DNA of 64,000 nucleotides from Aurantiacibacter suaedae (GTDB lineage: Bacteria; Pseudomonadota; Alphaproteobacteria; Sphingomonadales; Sphingomonadaceae), in contig NZ_SKCG01000001.1 in assembly GCF_005434915.1 (NCBI RefSeq), positions 868,001-932,000 on the forward strand, written 5' to 3'. This document shows positions 59,075 to 64,000 of this stretch, piece by piece; position 1 is the stretch's first letter; each line of letters begins with the position of its first letter. The notes beneath the pieces are model-generated. The model was given only the letters and a program-made list of their open reading frames with translations, was not told the origin of the DNA and ran no database searches. A program made the position numbers and the translations under genes.

Positions 59075-60286
59075 ATGCCTACGCGCGATCTCGTCATCGG
59101 TTTCCTGCCGCTGGTCGATGCCTGCCTGCCGATTCTGGCGCAAGAACACGGCTTTGCCGAGGACGAGGGGCTCAACCTCACATTCCTGCGTGATGTCAGC
59201 TGGGCTACCGTGCTTGACCGGCTGCTCTATGGCCATTCGGATGCCGCGCATATGCTGGCACCGCTGGCGATTGCCACCACGCTGGGGGTCGGCCGCCCGG
59301 CGCGCGCGATGGCCGCTCCCTTCGTGCTGGGGCTCAACGGCAATGGCATTACATTGCGCAAGGATCTGGCCGCACGCGTTTGCGAGCCCGGCACCTTCGG
59401 CGATCCGCAGGCTGTGGGCAAAGCGATGCAAGTCGAGGTGCAGGCTGCTTTGGCGGCGGGCAAGCGGCTGCGGCTCGGCGTGGTTCATCGCTATTCCAGC
59501 CACAATTACAAGCTGCGCTATTGGCTGGCGGCTTGCGGCATCCGGCCGGATGAGGAGGTCGAGATCGTCACCGTGGCGCCGCCGTTTGTGGCCGATGCCA
59601 TGGCTGGCGGCGAGATCGACGGCGCCTGTGTGGGCGAGCCGTGGAACAGCCTGTGTGTGGAGCGCGACGTGGGCACCATCGTGCTGGCGACGGCGCAGGT
59701 CTGGCGGCGCGGAGTGGAAAAGGTGCTCGCCATGCGGGCCGACCGGCTGGACGAGCGGCGCGAGGAAACCGAAGCCCTGATCCGTGCCATGCGCCGCGCC
59801 GGGCGCCACTTCGTCGATCCCGCCAACTGGGAGAGCAACGCAGCAATCCTTGCCAGGCCGCACTATGTCGGCGGTGACGAGCGGCTTATCCTGCGCGCGA
59901 TATCCGACCGGCCCGTGCTCGCGCACGGCGGGCAACCGGTTTCCTTCCCGGATTTCATGTTCCAGCACAGCGAAGCGGCCAACTTCCCGTGGGTGAGCCA
60001 GGCGGCGTGGCTGTACTCGCAAATGGTGCGCTGGGACCAGCTCGACTATGCCGAAGAAGCCTCGCGCCAAGCCGCAGGCGTCTTCCGCCCCGACGTGTAC
60101 CGCACTGCACTCAAGAGCACCGGCGATGATTTGCCCGGCGCCAATTCCAAGGTCGAAGGCAGCGTAAGCCAGCTCATGCAGGTGGGAGCGCAACAAGGCT
60201 CCATCACCTTGTCGGAAAACCGCTTTTTCGATGGCCGCACCTTCGATCCGGTGGATATTCCGGGCTATCTTGCCACGCTAGACTGA
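59075..60286 (+). CDS. nasS: NasS-type cytosolic nitrate/nitrite sensor
   Basis: 403-residue substrate-binding-protein homologue with no signal peptide, so cytosolic. It shares with the NrtA next door the segments HNYKLRYWLAACGI and DGACVGEPWNSLC, and LYGHSDAAHMLAPLAIAT, which line the nitrate pocket in this family. Starts three bases after nasT with GGGAGG overlapping the nasT end. The pair forms the NasS-NasT complex described in Azotobacter, Paracoccus and Bradyrhizobium. Confidence 0.92.
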   Translation: MPTRDLVIGFLPLVDACLPILAQEHGFAEDEGLNLTFLRDVSWATVLDRLLYGHSDAAHMLAPLAIATTLGVGRPARAMAAPFVLGLNGNGITLRKDLAARVCEPGTFGDPQAVGKAMQVEVQAALAAGKRLRLGVVHRYSSHNYKLRYWLAACGIRPDEEVEIVTVAPPFVADAMAGGEIDGACVGEPWNSLCVERDVGTIVLATAQVWRRGVEKVLAMRADRLDERREETEALIRAMRRAGRHFVDPANWESNAAILARPHYVGGDERLILRAISDRPVLAHGGQPVSFPDFMFQHSEAANFPWVSQAAWLYSQMVRWDQLDYAEEASRQAAGVFRPDVYRTALKSTGDDLPGANSKVEGSVSQLMQVGAQQGSITLSENRFFDGRTFDPVDIPGYLATLD

Positions 60287-60317
60287 GCATATTTTTTCGC
60301 TGCACTGCAAAATGCGC

Positions 60318-60345
60318 TTTACGAGCGAGGCCCGAATCGCTTATC
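60318..60345 (+). promoter_or_regulatory. Possible promoter of nrtABC
   Basis: TTTACG (60318-60323) and CTTATC (60340-60345) are 16 bases apart, just before the ANTAR-type RNA. A start near 60352 would put both hairpins and the terminator in the leader. Match to consensus is modest; a sigma54 site was not found. Confidence 0.3.
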
Positions 60346-60365
60346 CCTGAGGGCGAACGAAGCGC

Positions 60366-60409
60366 CGCTGCCCAAGGCTGGGCGCGCACCAAGGCTTCGA
60401 TCGCTCGAA
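60366..60409 (+). promoter_or_regulatory. Tandem hexaloop RNA motif, predicted NasT (ANTAR) target
   Basis: First hairpin: CGC-T-GCCC (60366-60373), hexaloop AAGGCT (60374-60379), GGGC-GCG (60380-60386). Second hairpin: TTCG (60396-60399), hexaloop ATCGCT (60400-60405), CGAA (60406-60409). Both loops have A at position 1 and G at position 4, the key bases of ANTAR targets. The linker is nine bases. Confidence 0.8.
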
Positions 60410-60427
60410 ACATTGCGTGGCAACGTC

Positions 60428-60475
60428 GCCGCCCGATCTGGTCCTGCTGTGGGGTCAAATCGTGGCGGCTTTTTT
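60428..60475 (+). terminator. Leader terminator of nrtABC
   Basis: GCCGCC (60428-60433) and CGAT (60434-60437) pair with ATCG (60459-60462) and GGCGGC (60464-60469), with one bulged T; six T residues follow. It lies 18 bases after the second hexaloop hairpin and 30 bases before nrtA, so it should block nrtABC unless NasT acts. Confidence 0.85.
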
Positions 60476-60505
60476 GCGTTGCACATCCGGCTGGAGACGA
60501 AGTGC

Positions 60506-61933
60506 ATGACCGACATCATCAAGAGCCAACTGAACCGTCGCACCGCCATGGGCACACTGGCAGGCTTTGCTGCCGCGATGATGCTGGCCGGGTGCGGCAG
60601 CAGCGATGACGGCCCGGTCGCTGCGCCCGCCAATGCCGATGGCCCTCCGGAAAAGCCCAACCTCAAACTCGGCTTCATCAAGCTGACCGATATGGCCCCG
60701 CTCGCCATCGCGCTGGAGAAGGGGTACTTTGTCGAGGAAGGGCTCAATGTCGCATTGGAACCGCAGGCTAACTGGAAAGTGCTGCTCGATGGGGTGATTG
60801 GCGGGCAGCTCGATGCCGCGCACATGCTCGCGGGCCAGCCGCTGGCTGCCACGCTCGGCTATGGCACCAAGGCCAATTTGATCGCGCCGCTCAGCCTCGA
60901 TCTCAACGGCAACGCCATCACCCTTTCGAACCGGGTGTGGGACATGATCAAGGCTGATCTGCCGATGGAGGGCGGCAAGCCCAGGCATCCGATTTCCGCT
61001 GCCACGCTGAGGCCGGTGGTGGAAAGCTTCCAGGCGCAGGGCAAGCCCTTCAACATGGGCATGGTGTTCCCGGTCTCCACCCATAATTACGAGCTGCGCT
61101 ACTGGCTGGCGGCAGGCGGCATCAATCCCGGTTTCTACACGCCGGGCGACGTGGGCGGCACCGTCGGGGCGGACGTCAATCTGTCGGTCACGCCGCCGCC
61201 GCAGATGCCCGCCACGATGGAAGCGGGCACCATCGATGGCTATTGCGTGGGCGAGCCCTGGAACCAGCAGGCCGTGGCGCGCGGCATCGGGGTGCCGGTC
61301 GTGACCGACGACCAGATCTGGCACAACAACCCGGAAAAGGTGCTCGGCCTGCGCGAGGATTTCGCAGCCAATTACCCGGCGACCACGGCCGCCCTGATCC
61401 GCGCGATCATCAAGGCACAGCAGTGGCTCGATGCCGATAACGGAGCGAACCGCCAAGAGGCAGTCGAGATCCTCAGCCGCTCCAACTATGTGGGCGCCGA
61501 TCCCGCAGTGCTGGCCGCCAGCATGACCGGCCAGTTCACCTTCGAACCCGGCGACACCCGGCCCGCGCCCGGCTTCAACATCTTCTTCAACGACTTCGCC
61601 GGCTATCCCTACTATTCGGACGCCATCTGGTATCTCACCCAGATGCGCCGCTGGGGCCAGATTGCCGAAGATCACCCCGATAGCTGGTATGTCGACACGG
61701 CCAAGAAGGTCTATCGCCCCGACCTTTACCTTGCCGCCGCCAACAAGCTCGTGGCAGCGCAGGCGATCCCGGCAGAGGCGGTGCCGCAAACCGATGGCTT
61801 CCGCGAGCCGACCAGCGAGTTCATCGACGGCCTGACCTATGACGGGCGCAAGCCCAACGCCTACATCGCCAGCTTCTCGATAGGCCTGAAGGAAGGCCAG
61901 CAAGTCACCGCCTCGGGCGTGAGCGGCACGTGA
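60506..61933 (+). CDS. nrtA: Nitrate ABC transporter substrate-binding lipoprotein NrtA
   Basis: 475 residues from the ATG at 60506 (GGAG upstream). The N-terminus LNRRTAMGTLAGFAAAMMLAGC has a twin-arginine-like start and a lipobox cysteine, so it is likely exported by Tat or Sec and lipid-anchored. The core matches NrtA: LKLGFIKLTDMAPLAIALEKG, LDAAHMLAGQPLA, HNYELRYWLAAGGINPG and CVGEPWNQQAVA. Captures periplasmic nitrate or nitrite for NrtBC. Downstream of the NasT-controlled terminator. Confidence 0.93.
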   Translation: MTDIIKSQLNRRTAMGTLAGFAAAMMLAGCGSSDDGPVAAPANADGPPEKPNLKLGFIKLTDMAPLAIALEKGYFVEEGLNVALEPQANWKVLLDGVIGGQLDAAHMLAGQPLAATLGYGTKANLIAPLSLDLNGNAITLSNRVWDMIKADLPMEGGKPRHPISAATLRPVVESFQAQGKPFNMGMVFPVSTHNYELRYWLAAGGINPGFYTPGDVGGTVGADVNLSVTPPPQMPATMEAGTIDGYCVGEPWNQQAVARGIGVPVVTDDQIWHNNPEKVLGLREDFAANYPATTAALIRAIIKAQQWLDADNGANRQEAVEILSRSNYVGADPAVLAASMTGQFTFEPGDTRPAPGFNIFFNDFAGYPYYSDAIWYLTQMRRWGQIAEDHPDSWYVDTAKKVYRPDLYLAAANKLVAAQAIPAEAVPQTDGFREPTSEFIDGLTYDGRKPNAYIASFSIGLKEGQQVTASGVSGT

Positions 61934-63024
61934 GCACCGCGCCAAGCCAGCAGATCAAAAAGGATACTCCCGAAATGGCCACTGCCTTTGCCCCCACTGC
62001 CGCAGACCAGCCGGAAGCCAGCACTGCGCCGGCAGCCAGCGTGGCTGCGCCCGCCCGCCCTGCTTCGGACCCGCGCGAGCCGCGCACCAATCCGCTGATC
62101 GCCAAGGTTGGGGAATGGAGCCGCAACCTGCTCGCACCATTGGCGGGTATTGCGATCTTTCTCGCCCTTTGGGCGGTGCTCGCACCAACAGTGCAGACCT
62201 CGCTCGGCGCCCTGCCCGGCCCCATCGCCGTGGCCGAACAAGGCGTGGCGCTGTTCGACGAGTGGCAGGCGGCGAACGAACTGGAAACGCAATTTTACGC
62301 CGATCAGGAAGTCCGCAATGCTGCGGCCGTGGCGGCAGGCAATACCGCCGGAGTGACGGACTTTACCTATTCCGGCCCGCCCACCTTTCTTGACCAGATC
62401 ATCACCAGCCTCAAGACCGTGGCGCTCGGGTTCTTGCTGGCGACGCTGGCGGCCGTGCCTATCGGGCTGGTTTGCGGTCTTTCACCCGTGGTGAACGCGG
62501 CGATCAATCCGCTGGTGCAGATCATGAAGCCGGTCAGCCCGCTGGCCTGGCTGCCGATTGTGACCATGGTGATCAGCGCGCTGGTGACCAGTGCCGACCC
62601 GATGCTGGCCAAAAGCTTCATTATCTCGGCGCTGGTGGTGATGCTATGCTCGCTGTGGCCGACCCTGATCAACACCGCAGTCGGCACCGCCAGCATCGAC
62701 AAGGATCTGCTCAACGTGGGCCGCGTGCTCAAGCTGGGCTGGTTTGCCAAGCTCACCAAGCTCGTGCTGCCTTCCAGCCTGCCCTATATCTTCACCGGGA
62801 TGCGGCTTTCGCTCGGCGTGGGCTGGATGGTGCTGATCGCGGCGGAAATGCTCAGCCAGAACCCTGGCCTTGGCAAGTTCGTGTGGGACGAATTCCAGAA
62901 CGGCTCCAGCCAGTCGCTGGCGCGGATCATGTTTGCGGTGGTGGTGATCGGCTTCATCGGCTTCGGCCTCGACCGGCTGATGATGGGGCTCGAAGCCCTC
63001 GTCTCGCGCAACAGGGGGGTGTGA
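61930..63024 (+). CDS. nrtB: Nitrate ABC transporter permease NrtB
   Basis: 364 residues from the GTG at 61930 overlapping the nrtA stop (GTGA); an ATG at 61975 with AAGGA upstream is a possible shorter start. The Ala/Pro-rich N-terminus is followed by a TM helix (LLAPLAGIAIFLALWAVLAP) and five helices of the BPD permease type. The EAA-like loop for NrtC contact is LRRVEL-type: LNVGRVLKLGWFAKLTKLVLPSSLP. The last loop has GWMVLIAAEMLSQNPGLGKFVWDEF. Confidence 0.93.
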   Translation: MSTAPSQQIKKDTPEMATAFAPTAADQPEASTAPAASVAAPARPASDPREPRTNPLIAKVGEWSRNLLAPLAGIAIFLALWAVLAPTVQTSLGALPGPIAVAEQGVALFDEWQAANELETQFYADQEVRNAAAVAAGNTAGVTDFTYSGPPTFLDQIITSLKTVALGFLLATLAAVPIGLVCGLSPVVNAAINPLVQIMKPVSPLAWLPIVTMVISALVTSADPMLAKSFIISALVVMLCSLWPTLINTAVGTASIDKDLLNVGRVLKLGWFAKLTKLVLPSSLPYIFTGMRLSLGVGWMVLIAAEMLSQNPGLGKFVWDEFQNGSSQSLARIMFAVVVIGFIGFGLDRLMMGLEALVSRNRGV

Positions 63025-64000
63025 TGATGAGCAACGCAATTCTCTCGCTCAGCGGCGTCACCAAGTCCTATGCCGGCAAGACCGGCAGCGTGACCCACGT
63101 GCTCGGCGGCATCGATCTCGAAGTGGCGGAGGGCGAATTCGTCGCCATCCTCGGCTTCTCCGGCGCGGGCAAAACCACGCTCATCAACACCATCGCCGGG
63201 CTGATCGAGCCCGATAGCGGACAGATCCTGCAACACGGCACGCAGATCAGCGGCACCGGCAAGGATCGGGGCGTCGTGTTTCAGTCGTACAGCCTGTTTC
63301 CCTGGCTGACCGTGGCGCAGAACGTGGCCCTTGCGGTGGACGCGGTGCACAAGGACCGCAGCGCCGCCGAGCGCGCCGCGCTGGTGAAGCAGAAGGTCGA
63401 ACTGGTCGGCCTCGGTCATGCCATGGACCGCAAGCCCGCGCAGCTTTCGGGCGGAATGCGTCAGCGCGTGGCGGTAGCCCGTGCCCTCGCGATGGAACCC
63501 GAAATCCTCCTGCTCGACGAACCGCTGTCGGCGCTCGATGCCCTGACCCGCGCCAAGTTGCAGGACGAGATCGAGCGTATCCGAAAGGAAGAGGGGCGCA
63601 CCATCGTGCTCGTCACCAACGATGCCGACGAGGCACTGCTGCTGGCGGACCGGGTGGCCGTGCTGACCCCGGCGCCCGCTGCCCGCATCGGCCGGATCTG
63701 GACCGTCGACGTGCCGCGTCCGCGTGACCGCGAAGCCGTGAATGACGATCCGGCGTTCCAGGCGCTGCGGCGTGAGATCGTGTCCTATCTCGGCCAGCTT
63801 AATGCCGAGAGCGGCACGGTGGGCGAAAGTGCGATCGCCCTACCCAACGTGATCCCGCTCGATCTGGTCAAGCCGGATTCCGAAGAGCCGCCGCGGGCCT
63901 ATCGCGATGCGGCGCAAAGCGCGGTCAATCAGCGCTATCTGGAGTTCTACAAGCTCGACAAGATCTACCCCACGCCCAAGGGGCCGCTCAAGGTGGTCGA
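63024..64000 (+). CDS. nrtC: Nitrate ABC transporter ATP-binding protein NrtC, 3' partial
   Basis: Open to the window end, more than 325 residues. The start ATG at 63024 overlaps the nrtB stop (another ATG follows at 63027). Walker A GFSGAGKTT, Q-loop VVFQSYSLFPWL, signature LSGGMRQR and Walker B ILLLDEP are intact. The switch position reads LVTNDADEAL, with Asn199 in place of the usual His. After the ABC domain a linker rich in Glu/Pro leads to YLEFYKLDKIYPTPKG, an extension beyond a simple ATPase. I recall TND in some cyanobacterial NrtC proteins. 3' end lies outside. Confidence 0.9.
   Translation, partial: MMSNAILSLSGVTKSYAGKTGSVTHVLGGIDLEVAEGEFVAILGFSGAGKTTLINTIAGLIEPDSGQILQHGTQISGTGKDRGVVFQSYSLFPWLTVAQNVALAVDAVHKDRSAAERAALVKQKVELVGLGHAMDRKPAQLSGGMRQRVAVARALAMEPEILLLDEPLSALDALTRAKLQDEIERIRKEEGRTIVLVTNDADEALLLADRVAVLTPAPAARIGRIWTVDVPRPRDREAVNDDPAFQALRREIVSYLGQLNAESGTVGESAIALPNVIPLDLVKPDSEEPPRAYRDAAQSAVNQRYLEFYKLDKIYPTPKGPLKVV

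Noticed and set aside
60287-60330. Possible sigma54 (-24/-12) promoter upstream of nrtA
   Set aside because: The nearest candidate around CTGCACTGCAAAATGC lacks the GG at -24, so it does not meet the consensus; the antitermination leader explains control without it.

Overview
The window is a chromosomal segment of an alphaproteobacterium, most likely order Sphingomonadales and close to Erythrobacter-type genomes. The grounds are: high GC, a joined str-S10-spc-alpha ribosomal block with adk after secY and no rpmJ or infA inside it, an S5 protein with an Arg/Gly-rich N-terminus, a sucA-sucB-lpd cluster, and several hypothetical families I associate with sphingomonads. The assignment rests on gene content and recall, not on a database search.

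Layout. (1) Positions 1-9694, + strand: sucD (5' cut), sucA, sucB and lpd (succinyl-CoA synthetase alpha and the 2-oxoglutarate dehydrogenase complex), then a run of small genes: a membrane protein, DUF924, a VOC protein, a PepSY protein and a TRIC-like channel. (2) 9688-11136, - strand: two related secreted hypothetical proteins, one with a YDR tandem repeat. (3) 11344-31289, - strand: rpsL-rpsG-fusA-tuf, rpsJ through rplO, secY, adk, rpsM, rpsK, rpoA, rplQ. This block carries three good sigma70-type promoters (one before rpsJ, two before rpsM), terminator-like hairpins in the rpsJ and rpsL leaders and between rpmD and rplO, and GC hairpins in most long spacers. (4) 31290-35400: an accessory region with a membrane protein, a low-GC beta-propeller gene, and a 200-bp direct repeat made of the 5' end of a terminase-small-subunit-like gene, one copy truncated and one intact. 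(5) 35560-58093: mixed housekeeping and accessory genes (secreted proteins, a LuxR-type HTH protein, LysR, apaG, an HWE histidine kinase, metZ, a GT39 glycosyltransferase, leuB-recO, ubiK-like, tspO, tlyA, ilvE, an M49-like lipoprotein peptidase, a GMC oxidoreductase, topoisomerase IB, a YghU-type GST). A tiny ORF with a perfect anti-Shine-Dalgarno complement lies upstream of ilvE. (6) 58152-64000, + strand: tRNA-Gln(UUG), then nasT-nasS-nrtA-nrtB-nrtC (3' cut).

The most complete regulatory story is at the right end. NasS (soluble nitrate sensor) and NasT (ANTAR antiterminator) lie directly before the nrtABC nitrate transporter. The nrtA leader contains two tandem stem-loops whose hexanucleotide loops have A at position 1 and G at position 4, followed by an intrinsic terminator. 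That is the known ANTAR-target architecture, so the operon can be read as nitrate-induced by antitermination. Its structural layout is known from other proteobacteria; what is specific here is the readable RNA target. I did not find a wholly new system. The best candidates for new biology are the ribosomal leader attenuators, the strong-SD mini-ORF, the island flanked by the 200-bp duplication, and the paired YDR/glycine-rich secreted proteins.
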